NCBI GenBank assembly: GCA_018398585.1
Contig: JAGTTD010000007.1
Coordinates: 9,947,320-10,011,319, forward strand
Length of the DNA: 64,000 bases
Origin: Simmondsia chinensis
Lineage: Eukaryota; Streptophyta; Magnoliopsida; Caryophyllales; Simmondsiaceae
Direction of reading: 5' to 3'
The translations under genes were made by a program, and so were the position numbers. Positions 1 through 11,330 of this stretch are shown piece by piece. Under the pieces are notes generated by a model, which worked only from the letters and a program-made list of their open reading frames with translations, was not told the DNA's origin and made no database searches. Positions within the stretch are counted from its first letter, which is position 1; each line of letters starts with the position of its first letter.

Positions 1-2822
1 TGCGTTGCATGTTCTTGATGTGTGTAAGAATTTAGTCTTGGGTGCATTATTGAACAAAGCAGGCTTTAAGTTAACCTTTGAGTATGACAAGTTAATTTTC
101 ACTAAATATACCAACTTCATCGGAAAAGGGTTCTGTAATGGTGGTGTCTTTGTACTTGATGTGATGAATAAGAATGCATCTACTTCTGCTTATATTGTTG
201 AGTCATTGGATTGTGGCATGCTAGGCTTGGACATGTAAACTTTAATTCGGTTAAGAAACTTAAACAAATGAGTTTAATGCCTGATTTTAATCTAATCGAA
301 TCTGATAAATGTGAAATATGTGTCGAGGCCAAATGTCCAAAAAAATCATTTAAAAATCAGTTGAAAGGATTTCGAGCCTACTCGAGCTAGTACATTCTAA
401 CCTAGGACTTTAAGAGCACCATGGGTAGAGCTGGTAAAAGACATTATATCACTTTCATAGATGACCACTCAAGATTAACTGAGGTGTATCTTCTAAGTAT
501 AAAAGACGAGGCTGATGAAATGTTTCTTAAATATAAAGCTGAGGTTGAAAACTAATTAGACCGTAAGTTAGGTCGGATAGAGCACGTGAGTATGATATTA
601 CCTTCCTCAAGAAACATTGTGAGAAACTTGGCATAGTTATGAGGTCTGAGCCCCTTATACACCTTAATAGAATGGTATAGCTGAGAGGAAAAAATGAGCC
701 CTTATAGAGATGAAGAATGCCATGCTTATTAGCTCAGACTTACCCTCGAGCTTGTGGGGAGAAGCCATGTCGTCTACTTGTTATGTACTAAATAGGGCTC
801 TACATAAAAAGTTATATAGAACCCCTTACGAATTATGGAAAGGCTACGCACCTAACATGAAATACTTGAAAGTATGGGGATGTCTAGCTAAACTAGGGAT
901 TTTTGAGTTTAAAGAAGCAAAATGGGTCCTAAAACTGTAGATGATATCTTTGTTGGTTATGCCATAAATAGTGCTGCATCTAGATTCATGCTTTTGGATG
1001 CCTCGAGCTCTGGGTTTGGTAAAATAATGGAATATCGAGATGCTGAATTCTTCGAGAATAAGTCCCCCACGAAAGAATCTATGCATGCTTCACTACCTAA
1101 TTTTGTTCCGGTTGCATCTGTATCATCATCTAGTCATGCGCCCCCTAAACTCGAGGTTCAGAAAATTAGAAGAAGTAAGAGGGCTTGAACTGAGACTAGT
1201 TTTGGATCAAACTTCATTACTGCTTTCTTGTCTGAACATCATGATTTTGATAAACATGTTATGAGTGCATTCATGCTAGAGGAAGATCCCAAAACTTATG
1301 ATGATGCCTATGAGAACCATAGATGCTCCTTTTTGGAGAGAGGCCATAAGTAATGAGTTAGACTTTATAACAAGCATTAACACTTGGTTGTTAGTTGACC
1401 TTCCTAGAGGATGCAAACCTATAGGGTGTAAGTGGGTGTTTAGAAAGAAACTAATGACTAATGGATCCATAGAGAAGTTAAATGCCAAGCTGGTTGCTAA
1501 AGGGTATACCCAGAAACAAGAAATAGACTTCTTTGATACTTACTCAACCGTAACTAAGATTGCCACAGTGAGAGCCCTGTTAGCTCGAGCTTTCGTACAT
1601 AATCTTGTAGTACACCAAATGGATGAAAAACTACATTTTTGAATGGTGACCTCGAGGAAGAAATTTATATGGAACAACCATGGTTTTGAGGTTCCTAGTA
1701 TGGAGTATAAAGTGTATAAACTTATAAAATCCTTGTATGGACTTAAACAAGCCCCTAAATAATGGCATCAAAAATTTGATTGCACCTTGGTCATGCATGG
1801 TTTTGTTGTAAACAGTGATGATGCTTGTGTGTATTCAAAACATGTTGATAATGATTGTGTGATTATCTGTTTGTATGTTGATGACACGTTTATTTTTGGA
1901 AGAAGTGTGAACGTTGTGAATGATACTAAGTCTTTCTTGAGAACATGTTTTGATATGAAAGACCTAGGTGAGGCTGCTGTGATACTTGGGGTTAAAATTA
2001 CTAGAACACCTGAGGGTTTGACCTTAAGTCTTACATGGAGAAAATCTTGAGAAAGTTTGGCCACTTTAATGAGACACCCTCTAAAACTCTACATGACCTT
2101 AGTGTTTATTTGCTGAGAAACACATGAGATAGCATATCACAGGCTGAATACACTAAGATAATCGGCAAAGTAGTGTTCTTAATGATCTACACTCATCCTG
2201 ATATTGCCTATGTCATTAGCAAACTTCGCTGTTACATCCATAACCCTAGTGATTAGCACTGGAGTGCCTTGAGAAGGCTGTTAAGGTATCCTAAAGTTAC
2301 CATGAAATTGGATTTACACTATAAAAGGTTCCCCGCTATGTTATAGGATTACTGTGATGCTAATTGGGTATCTGATTGCGATGAAATTTAGTACACTAGT
2401 GGTTATGCATTTGTGCTTGCTAATTGTGCTATTTCGAGGAAATCATCTAAACAAACCTGTATTGCTAAATCGATCATGGATTCAGAATTTATTGCGCTTG
2501 AGCTGTAGGTTTAGAAGCCGAATGGCTGAGGTGTGTCCTAGGAGACATTCCATTATAGGGGAAACCCATTCCTTTAGTATCGTTGCATTGTGACTCATGA
2601 GCAGCCATTAGAGTTGCTCAAAGTGAAGTATATAATGCTAAGCAGAGGCATATTTGCCTTAGGCATGGTTTCATAAGAAATTTGATCACAAATAACGTGA
2701 TCTTTCTTGAATTTGTGAGGAATGAGAAAAATCAGGTAGATCCTCTTACAAAAGGCCTTGCAAGGAAATTGATAAATAAAACAGTAAAGGGAATGGGTTT
2801 AAAACCCCTTTGTGTGTCCTAA
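1..2822 (+). pseudogene. copia pol remnant: pre-integrase, integrase, RT, RNase H
   Basis: Residues from base 5 read ALLNKAGFKLTFEYDKL, the segment between protease and the gag-pre-integrase domain of plant copia polyproteins. The integrase zinc-binding cysteines are visible near 307-340 (CEICVEAK) and its core near 440-560 (FIDDHSR). RT begins near 1298 with WVFRKK and LVAKGYTQ (1430-1515), followed by YGLKQAPK then a stop near 1760 and the active-site YVDD at 1874-1885. RNase H lies at about 2350-2700 ([20 protein letters not shown]). The frame ends GMGLKPL with TAA at 2820-2822. At least six frameshifts or stops break it; several look like CAA-to-TAA or TGG-to-TAG transitions. Confidence 0.88.
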
Positions 2823-2961
2823 TCATGGTGGATATCCGTCTCGAGAGTTACTCTCGATGTTCAATGGGTGAAACGAAGTTAGAGACCGGAAAATTTGTGA
2901 TAGCCGCTTGAACCTTTCCCATGTTTGCTGTACAAGTGGCTCTAGGATCTCCTGAATCTGC

Positions 2962-3150
2962 CATGACGGAAGTTGAGCTTAATACTCTTCATGTCGTCCA
3001 TAGCCCTTTGTGGTGTTGTCGGGAAGCACACTTGATGGACACACCACAACTACCATGACGTGAGGATGAGCCTTTGGCTCTTAATGATGTCCATAGCCTT
3101 TTATGGTGGTACGGCACAACACACCTGAAGGACTCACCTGCGGGACTGTG
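2962..3150 (+). repeat. two imperfect 93-bp tandem units in the copia 3' noncoding region
   Basis: A module containing GTCCATAGCC, then TGGTGG or TGGTGT, then GGACACACC or GGACTCACC occurs twice with a 93-bp period (GTCCA ends at 3000 and again at 3093). It lies between the pol stop and the 3' LTR, a stretch that is often repetitive in large plant copia elements. The overlapping open frames on both strands at 3081-3399 are incidental to this noncoding repeat. Confidence 0.6.
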
Positions 3151-3477
3151 GGGGTAGAAAGTCCTCGTGTCAATAGTATAGGCTTACTGTCTAGAGCAGT
3201 TATGATACCAGATTTCGGATTATTTTTGAGGGACCTCATACATCCTGATCGTGGAGTGCGTTCGAGCCTCGAGATCCACATGAAGAAGTTAGATGTGCTC
3301 CTCATAATGATTGCCCATGGTTCAAGACCTTGTTCACCAATTGGTAGTTTTGGGACATGCTTAGTCACTAGGTGCTGTTCCAAGTCCAAAAGACAATAGC
3401 ATCGTCAAATGTGGGTCTCACTGCTCTGTAACATTCTTTCTGTCCTTCCTTTCTCAAAATTGAACCATGTGGGGGAT

Positions 3478-4462
3478 TGTTGGAATTTGGGGGTAGTGTG
3501 CTTTAATTTTGGAGTCTTCTGAAAACACCCCAATCCCACATAGAAATTCTAGAGGGGAGAAGTCTAGCATATATATCCCCTGAATATTGTACTTGGTAAA
3601 GTATTGTGGGGTTCTAGAGTGGGTTTTATGAACCACACGCACGTGCCCCCTCGCTGAGCTGGCCGGCGTGTTGCGATGTGGTGTGGACTTTTTCTAACCC
3701 AAACTTCTATAATTACGACCTTTGTATTTGTTTAAGTTGTAGTGAACCAACTCGGGTTGAGTCCCTGTCTTAGGTAGTGCTCGAGGCCTTTGGCTCGAGC
3801 CTATATTGTCCATCCAAAGTAGACCTCGAGAGTGTTACCTCTAGGTATTGCTATATGACTTGTCTTGAGGCTCGAGGCTACAAGCTCAAGCTTGAGCACG
3901 CGTTTTGACGGGGCCTTTTCCCTCTCTTTTCTTAACTAATTTTTCCATAACTGACTGAATTTCTAGGCTCCCATATCTGCCACTTTTCTTGTTTGAGGCG
4001 GATTCTTTGCCATAATTTTTTCTTTAACCTCCAAGTATTTTCTCTATAAATACATATCCTTAGGGTTTTGCAAAGTATGTAGTAAATGTTGAAATACAAA
4101 TTTCGTAGAAGTTAATCTTCATTCTTCCCGGCTTTCTTTCTCCATATTTTTGTTCTTTCCTCTCCTTCGTTACTGAGCAAGCTGGGGTGTACTCCAACCC
4201 ATCTTCCTAGAGTGCACTGCTGAGGTGAGTATCATGTTAACCCTTGGGTTTGGAGTGCCGTTCATCCCTTTGTACCTTTGTGGGGGCATAAGCGACTTAG
4301 GGCAGTGGATTCTCCACGGTACAAGAATTTCTTCAATTAATTCTTTCCCTTATGTTAATTTTTTAAAGTCGTTTCTTTCATCTTTCTTGTAATCTTGAAA
4401 TTAAATTATATTGCAATAAAAGAGTTATATTCTGTTGGCTTATTCAGCTATTATCACCGACA
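3478..4462 (+). repeat. 3' LTR of copia element 1
   Basis: Starts TGTTGGAATTTGGGGG right after the purine tract ATGTGGGGGAT and ends near CACCGACA at 4462, giving about 985 bp. It is homologous over its length to the minus-strand LTR at 39500-40265, including the conserved block GTGGGGGCATAA near 4281-4292 and the shared start. The exact 3' end is inferred from the last CA before sequence unlike the family, so it may be off by some bases. Confidence 0.75.
4045..4052 (+). promoter_or_regulatory. TATA box of the copia LTR
   Basis: TATAAATA in a C/T-rich setting about 570 bp into the LTR, a typical position for the U3/R boundary of a plant LTR. The homologous minus-strand LTR of element D has the same motif at 39867-39874. 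Confidence 0.55.
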
Positions 4463-4590
4463 CCTCATCCCTTAATTTAAGTTTAATAACAAAATTATGA
4501 TTGGTTTTTTTTTTTTTTTTTTTGGGTATTAGATAAGAGACTTGAGTTATGTTAAAATGTAAGTGCTAGATTTGATATTTTTGAGATAAT

Positions 4591-4830
4591 TTGGGTTTAA
4601 TAATATAATGTCAAGGGCTTTTTTAAAATTTAATGTGCATGAGGTGACTTGTTTCTAATGTCAAACTTTTAAAAATTAACAACATAATTTAGTGTTTATT
4701 AATCTAATTAATTAACTATTATCTAACTTAAAAAAATAACAACCTTTAAAAGAATGATATTAGATACAACTCATCCCATGCACATTTGATTTTTAAAAAT
4801 AACCCATTAGATTACGTTATTAAACCCCAA
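4591..4830. repeat. foldback (inverted repeat) with ~88-bp arms
   Basis: The left arm 4591-4678 (TTGGGTTTAATAATATAATG ... AATGTGCATGAGGTGACTTG) matches the reverse complement of 4741-4830 (TTGGGGTTTAATAACGTAAT ... AATGTGCATGGGATGAGTTG) at roughly 75-80 percent. A 60-bp AT-rich loop separates them. No coding capacity is present. It could be a MITE or foldback transposon, or an inverted pair from the tandem repeat that follows. Confidence 0.6.
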
Positions 4831-4889
4831 TAATTTATAGACATTAAATTTAGTGTTTAAATTAAACACAACTCACCTTTTTCATCTAA

Positions 4890-4922
<33 letters not shown>

Positions 4923-5290
4923 AATAAAAAAAAAAAAAAAAACAATCCACAAACTTTGTTATTAAACTCAAATCAAGTATAGGAGTTATATAAAGTTAGT
5001 AACGTTTAAGGGGGGAGTTGTGTTTAGTAACAAAGTTCGGGGGGTGAGTTGTATGTAATAACAAAGTTCAAGAGCTATTTTTTGAAATTAAAAATGTAAG
5101 GGGTGAAATTGAAAAGTTTATGACGTGTGTTGTGCATTATAGAAAAGCTCGGGGGCTATTTTAGAAAATTAAAAGTGTAGGAAGTGTATTGTGTTTAATT
5201 GTAAAATTTAAGGGTGTGTTGTGTAAAACTGAAAGTGTAGGGGGTCTCTTGCATTTAATAAGAATATTGAAGGGCTTTTTCTATATTTTG
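4890..5290. repeat. (TAA)n microsatellite and degenerate 50-60 bp tandem repeats
   Basis: A (TAA)n run occupies about 4890-4925 and an A-run 4924-4942. From about 4980 a degenerate unit recurs five or six times: a gggg-rich block, GTTGTGTTTA or GTTGTATGTA, then AACAAAGTTC or AAAAGTTC. The same words occur inverted at 4860-4880 (ACACAACTCACC), so the array is related to the foldback just upstream. No gene seen from 4463 to 5480. Confidence 0.55.
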
Positions 5291-5480
5291 TCCTTTTTTT
5301 CTTCTTAAGTGCATATCAGCGTAAACTAGCATGACTCTAATACATTTATATGTAAAGTTCTTAACAACTTTTAAAAATCTTAGGAGTAACTGAAAAATAC
5401 AATACCAACTCCCAGACATCTGAACCAAATGTTCTCAACTCAAGTACCCTGAAGTTCAAATGTTATATCAATCAGGTATC

Positions 5481-5976
5481 TGTTACGCTCGTAATTGAAT
5501 CAAGAACGTAAGCTATGAAAATTGAGGATAGCTGAGAGCATGAGTTGAGAAAGAAGTGAGTTAAGATGAGTTATTAGAGAAATTGGGATGAGAAATAGAG
5601 AGAGTTAGATGAGAGAGAGAAGGTTTGATCTCAAATTGAGATAGTTCTTGATATTTTGATTGAATAATCTGAATTATTACACAAATCAACTACTTATAGG
5701 CAATCTAAGATATTGAATCAAGACTTACTACTTCTAACCGACTAGTACAAAATATCTAACATAACTAAAATATCTTCTAACTAACTATTAGCCATTTTGG
5801 CGCCAAAGGAAAGCCATGCTGGAAGTTTCTGCAGCTTATTACAATTATAGCTACAATATGCAGAAATGAACTAAGCTGCTACATTACTAAGCAACACTAC
5901 CGCAGCTCCTCAACCTTAGCCCTATGTAGCGAACCCCCCTAGCCTCGTCAAGCTCGGATCATAACAGTATCTAAAT
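5481..5976 (-). other. possible relic LTR, minus strand
   Basis: On the minus strand this stretch contains a G-run beside GGCTAGGGGGG (5934-5944), a TATA-like CCTATAAGTAG near 5692-5702, and a terminus ...GAGCGTAACA at 5481. The layout resembles a gypsy polypurine tract followed by a short LTR. I see no partner LTR and no primer-binding site, so this is only a candidate. No coding frame of note. Confidence 0.25.
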
Positions 5977-6437
5977 TGATGCAACCCGCATCTTGGTGGG
6001 TCGGAGAGGAGACCCGTATCTTGGCAGGTCGGAAAGGAGACCCGTATCTTGGTGAGTTGGAGAATAGGCGAGTAGGGTTGTGCCAACGGAAGGAGTTTAC
6101 CTTCTAGAAGGAGAGCTTGATGAATATTAGATTTGAAGATTAGACTCACCTTATAGATAAGATTATGTTTTAGATAAAAATGTATTTATTTTATTTATTT
6201 TTAGTTTCTAAGCTTAGTTAGGAAAGCTTCCCTATAAAATAGAAGGAAGCTGATTAGGGTTTTTCATTTCAATTTTCTAGATTTTAATATTTTTATTTGT
6301 TTCTTTTTTATTTTTGGGTTGTGAGAAATAAGTATTGGAATTTTCTCTTTGCTTCTTATTTGCTTTAACAATAGAAATTTGAAGGAAGACTGTTGAATCC
6401 TAATATTTCCAACTTTAATCTTTTTGGTGCTGCATCA
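5977..6437 (+). repeat. 5' LTR of element B
   Basis: Begins TGATGCAACCCGCATCTTGG and ends TTGGTGCTGCATCA (461 bp), with 5-bp inverted termini TGATG/CATCA. It matches the LTR at 16061-16499 through repeated CGTATCTTGGCGGGT-type motifs, TTTACCTTCTAGAAGG and AGGAAGCTGATTAGGG. A weak initiator-Met primer-like sequence (TTGATATCAGTG) follows at 6439-6450. Confidence 0.75.
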
Positions 6438-6519
6438 GTTGATATCAGTGATCAGAACGTTTCCCGTGATAGCCCATGGGAGACAGAGATACGCCTCTGT
6501 TGGCAATGTGTACGAGAGA

Positions 6520-7247
6520 TGTTGGAAACGTATTTCAAAAAATTTTCCTGAACTGACTAGAGCGAGCAGAGCGAAATTCAAATTTAAACTGTTAATTTTA
6601 AATCTAAAGCATCGATCTAATTAAATTATTTAATTAGGGGTATATCTTATTGTAATAGGTTCATAATAGGACAAATGAAAAAATCAAGTAAAAAAAATAT
6701 AAACATGGCATGTAAAATAAACGAAAAAAGAAAAATGAATTAAATATCACATATTTAATTAAACATACCTGAAGCGTGAATCCCGATTCTTACTCGAAGA
6801 CTTAAAATTGGAAGAAGGTTTCTTGATACCTCAAGGTGTTGTTTGCAATGCCCTCTTTTAGCACCGGGACTGTGAGCTCCAGAAAATTTATATTTTAGAA
6901 AAATTTCGGAACAAAATTTTTCCTCTTAATCTTTCGAAAAATAAATTTTTCAAAAAAATTAAGCTAAATAATAATATAAAAAACCTTAAAATAATTTTAT
7001 GATTATCATCATGGGAGAAGACTAGGTTCAAAACCCTAAACAAAAACTTATATTTCAACTTACGGTTAAAATCACGCGTATATTTACAAGAGAAAATCAG
7101 TGACACGTGGCGAAATAGCATTGGCGGCACCCCCAGCTGCATGGATGTCGCATGCACATTGTCCCTGGCCGCACCCCTGGATCACAAGACCTGGCATGTG
7201 CCGCGCAAGTGCCAGCTAAAACGTGGCCAAGTTTATTTTCCCTTATA

Positions 7248-7278
<31 letters not shown>

Positions 7279-8493
7279 TTTTTAATTTTTATTTCAAATC
7301 CCGCATGTATAAAATTCATCTCATTAATATTATTTAGTAAAATTATAATATTATTTAGTAAAATTAATTTATTCATCTTATGAATAAATAATTCATCTCA
7401 TGAATTATATTGAGCAAAATTAATTCATTCAACTCATAAATAAATAATCCATCTCATTAATTCGATTTAAATATTTTCAAACGATACTTAAGTAGAGGCT
7501 TGAAGGGGGAACCACAAGATTAATCTAATCTAGCTCCAAATGGATCAAATCTGATTATCATTTCATGATAACGATTGATTACCATTTAGTAAAATTTAAA
7601 TCTTTTAAATAAGTTTTACTGCACTCTAGAATTAAATATATTTACTCAAAAATTTACCGAACAACTTTTATTACAACAATTAACCTCTCTATTAAATATT
7701 CGTGAGAAAAAGTAACTTTAACCTCTTTAATTTTCTCACATATCTCGTTGTAGTTCCCGACTTGCCTTTCTCGAACAATTCAATAATACAAAAATACTAT
7801 TTATTTTAATTTCAAATGTCAAACATATGGAATACTTTGGCCAAAGATTCTAGAATATGTTCGTATATTTGCAAATCAACTAAGGAGATATCTTTATCTC
7901 TTTAGAGATTACAGATTCCACATAAAACAATTGTTCAGCCACACTTCATGTTGTTATCCAACGTACATAAGATTCAAGTCAACGCACTTTGACTAATCAT
8001 TTGGTACATCAAAGCAACGAACAATTCATGTATAAGTTCAGATTGTTTCCTAGATTTAGAGTTATTGTCTTACATAATTATTTATTTTCTGATAGCAGCT
8101 AAGAAATAAACAATTTAGTGGTCCTGCTCAGTATTCTAATCTTATTGAAAACACAAATATAATACTCTTGGATCCCTAACCATGACAAATCATCAAAAGT
8201 ATCTATTATAGTCTTATCAGATAAGTTGTCCAAACTTATCATCGACTACGAATACACTTTGACAACATGTCACTAGTTTGATCTAAGCCTTTTCGTAGTT
8301 CAATCTTATTGACCACTTAAATAAAATCTGACATGTCATCTTGGACTATATCTAACTCATGGGACGTTTTAGAAAATATTCACACCCATGTTTGACTCGT
8401 AAAGCATAATCAGACAATAAATAAATAAAATAATTTCATTTATTTAATATTTAATACTAACTAATTGGTTTTTTTAGGACATCAATTCCAATA
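6520..8493 (-). repeat. 3' LTR of element A (low-coordinate copy)
   Basis: In plus reading it runs TGTTGGAAACG ... ATTCCAATA; the final CA has become TA, so the minus-strand LTR starts TATTGG instead of TGTTGG. It contains a (TA)n run and T-run near 7246-7283 and an open frame on each strand that reflects base composition only. Homologous to 13323-15325 and to both LTRs of element C. Confidence 0.85.
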
Positions 8494-8508
8494 ATCTCCC
8501 ATTTGTCC

Positions 8509-11330
8509 TTAAAACCAAACAACCTTGCACTACATAACTTTCCACTAGGGATCCGTTAACTCTTTGACTATAACTTTAACCAATATTGATATGTCACTAT
8601 CTCATTCTTTGACTCACATGCTTTCATCTATAAGGAACCTTCTTAGTAATATAGTCCACTTAACAACTTCATAGCCGTCAAGTACCCTACTTTTATAGTA
8701 AAGTAAGCAATCAAAGACTACTTCACTCTTCACTATCAAATGACTCCCACTACAAGGGTAAACAGGAATTCTGACGTCCAAAGTATAAACTCCCTTTTAA
8801 AACAAACGATCCATGATAAACCCAACATCCTTTCTTTTGAATCTCGCCAAAGCTTGACCCTAAGAACATAATTGGATCATCTTAGGTCTTGTACTTTTAA
8901 CTGACTGGACAACTAAATTTTAACAGCTTATAACAATTCTACACCATTCTCAATGAGTAGAATGTTATCTATGTGCCACACTTAGAAAGTCTCTACTTTC
9001 TTGTTATGTCACGCCTGCTCTCATGGTTCACTAGCCATTAAGATGCTTGTCTAAGTATTCAAATAGACTACCTCAGTTTTCATACTATATGCTCCTGATT
9101 CTTGGCAACAAACTTGTCTGGCTGTATTGTATACATAACTTTCCAAGATAATCATTCAGAAAATGTCGTCTTAACTTCCACTTCCTGTATCTCATCACAA
9201 TGAGATACAGTGGATAATAGCGTCCTTACGGACTTAAGCTTAGCGTATGGCTAGAAGGTTTCATCGAAGACGATTCCTTCATTTAGGGTATAACCCACTG
9301 CCATCAGTCTAGCCTTGAAGGTCTCAATCTTCCAGTCCACTCAACTCTTTGTACTTGTAGATCCATTCAGATTCAATCTAATGGACTTAATATCTTTTGA
9401 CGCTTCTATAAGTTTCCAGACTTAGTTAAAATACAATTACTTTAACTTAATTTTTATTGTCCTGACTAATTGGTCTACATCTTTATATTTAAGAGTTTTG
9501 TTGTAGTGCAAAAATCATGCTTAACCATTAAGACTGAAAACATGAATCCGTTAGGTGACCCCGATCATCCTCCTACTACACCAAAGCTCTCATGTACTTA
9601 GTGTGACAATAACCTGGTTAAAAATATATCTAATACATTATCTATATTATAAGTTGTATCATGCTGTTGGGACACTGTATCTCATACTGTCAATCTATCT
9701 AACACAAGCTATCTGCTGTACTTTCGGAACACTTTCTAAAACCTCTTACATAACAAACTTTTTGATATGTAGATGACTCATCATATGAATCTTACCATAT
9801 TCAATAACACATTATTAACCCTTTTAATAACTCTTTGTAACAAATTAAGAATTTTTTTGAAACCACCACTTCAATCTAATCAAAGTGATTCGATATAATT
9901 ACCTAATTGATCCTAACTTTAGTCTTTAATTCTCTAAACTTTTTATAGGATTTAAGACTTCAGTGTTCATAAGTATATCCATATATCAAGTTACCGAGTA
10001 GTCATTCATAGACACTTTATGAAATACTCATCGCTTCCTCTTGCTTGAACCTTTAGTATTCCATAAATATTTTGTGAACAAGTCCTAGCAGCTAAGTGGC
10101 TCTACTTCCTTTATTCTTAAAGGCACTTTCAGTCACTATTAGTTCGAGCATGATATACATGCGGGTTATTATTTTAGTACTTATGGTCCCATAAGACAAA
10201 TCAAACTAGTTTAAATAATATAAAATTAATCTGACTTAAGAATAAGTGCCACTTAAAAGCTATAATGACTTTAGGAAATTCTTATTTTATATGGTTACAC
10301 AGCCTAGCTTGTATTAGATTAATAAATTGCCACTGACATAGTTCTGATTGAAATAAGTAACCAATATATCTTTTAAATAAACATTTTATTTATATAGCTA
10401 TTAGTCTATTTTTCTGAAAAAGAATTGAAAAACTATTTGAAAATAAATAGTGGGTAGAAATCAAAATTTTAAAGTACATAGAGATAGTTACTCAAATTCA
10501 AACTACGTTGCTTCACTTAATCTACTATCTCCTAGTGCCCATACTGAAATCCCATTCACCAGAACACTAGTGAACTACCTACCAGTTGCAAGTAGAGGAG
10601 ACAAGATATCATACACCTTTGTCATGTTGGCTTTCAATCTTGGCAACAATGGTATCTAAATACCTAGGCGCTTTCTTTTAAATATTAATGTCCAGTGCCT
10701 TTATTGAAGAGACAAAACTATTTTGACGCATATTTTTATTTTATCCTCTTGAGGTTCCTAATTCTTGAGATAGATACTTACAATAAGTAGAGTATTTCTT
10801 TAGTTCTCATGACACCTTTTCTCTCAAACTATACTTTCATCAGTTCAGACAATGAGCAATCTCTATTACTCAATGTATCCAGCCTAAACCAATTAAAAGA
10901 CCTTGATAGGCAAGTTAAGATCATATCCTGGTGAGATTGGCAATCATAATTTGCATCAAGAAATCTAATTCAATTAAATGAGCCATCATCATATGACGTG
11001 CTCTTGAGCTGAACTTTCTTAACACAATCTTGTGTCTATTATCTTTTTTATTAGTTGTTCTCAAGCTACTAGTTCTCTAATTAAACACTATTTGAAATGT
11101 CTGAATCTTGGAATTGACTAACTCTTTAGTCTACTCTAACATTCTAAACATTCTTTTCAACTTAGTAGACAGCAACCTAGAAAACCCTAAGCATCTCCTA
11201 GTGCTTCACATACTGAGATAAATCATATCATAGTGAGAATAATAGAACAGAAGAATAAGACATACCAGTATTGATCACAATGCAAAAGTATAACAACCAA
11301 TTTGAAATCAAAAAATGTAAAACAAGACAT
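8509..11330 (-). pseudogene. copia gag/pol remnant of element A
   Basis: Heavily mutated minus-strand coding region. The RT active-site block is visible at 8964-8975 as HIDN within a HIDNILLI string, where the copia family has Y-[VI]-D-D; both the Tyr and the second Asp are changed, so RT would be dead even without the stops. The colinear stretch of element C carries YIDDILFI, which anchors the alignment. No frame longer than about 75 codons survives. Upstream domains are expected toward higher coordinates but I cannot place them individually. Confidence 0.65.

Larger units (their letters stand above)
1..4462 (+). mobile_element. Ty1-copia retrotransposon (element 1), 5' end outside window
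   Basis: The window opens inside a copia polyprotein, continues through integrase, reverse transcriptase and RNase H, crosses a noncoding 3' stretch, and ends in a 3' LTR. The domain order (integrase before reverse transcriptase) is that of Ty1-copia. A purine-rich tract at 3469-3477 directly precedes the LTR start TGTTGGAATT. The same family recurs as a fragment at 56633-57600 and, on the minus strand, as gag, protease and LTR at 38345-40265, which supports the LTR assignment independently. The 5' LTR and gag would lie left of the window, so no target-site duplication can be checked. Decayed and certainly inactive. Confidence 0.85.

Noticed and set aside
3081..3399. Opposed 102- and 98-codon ORFs
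   Set aside because: They cover the noncoding tandem repeat between the copia pol stop and its 3' LTR.
4980..5290. Regular short repeats considered as a CRISPR-like array
   Set aside because: Units are degenerate and contiguous with no distinct spacers, and the DNA is plant nuclear.
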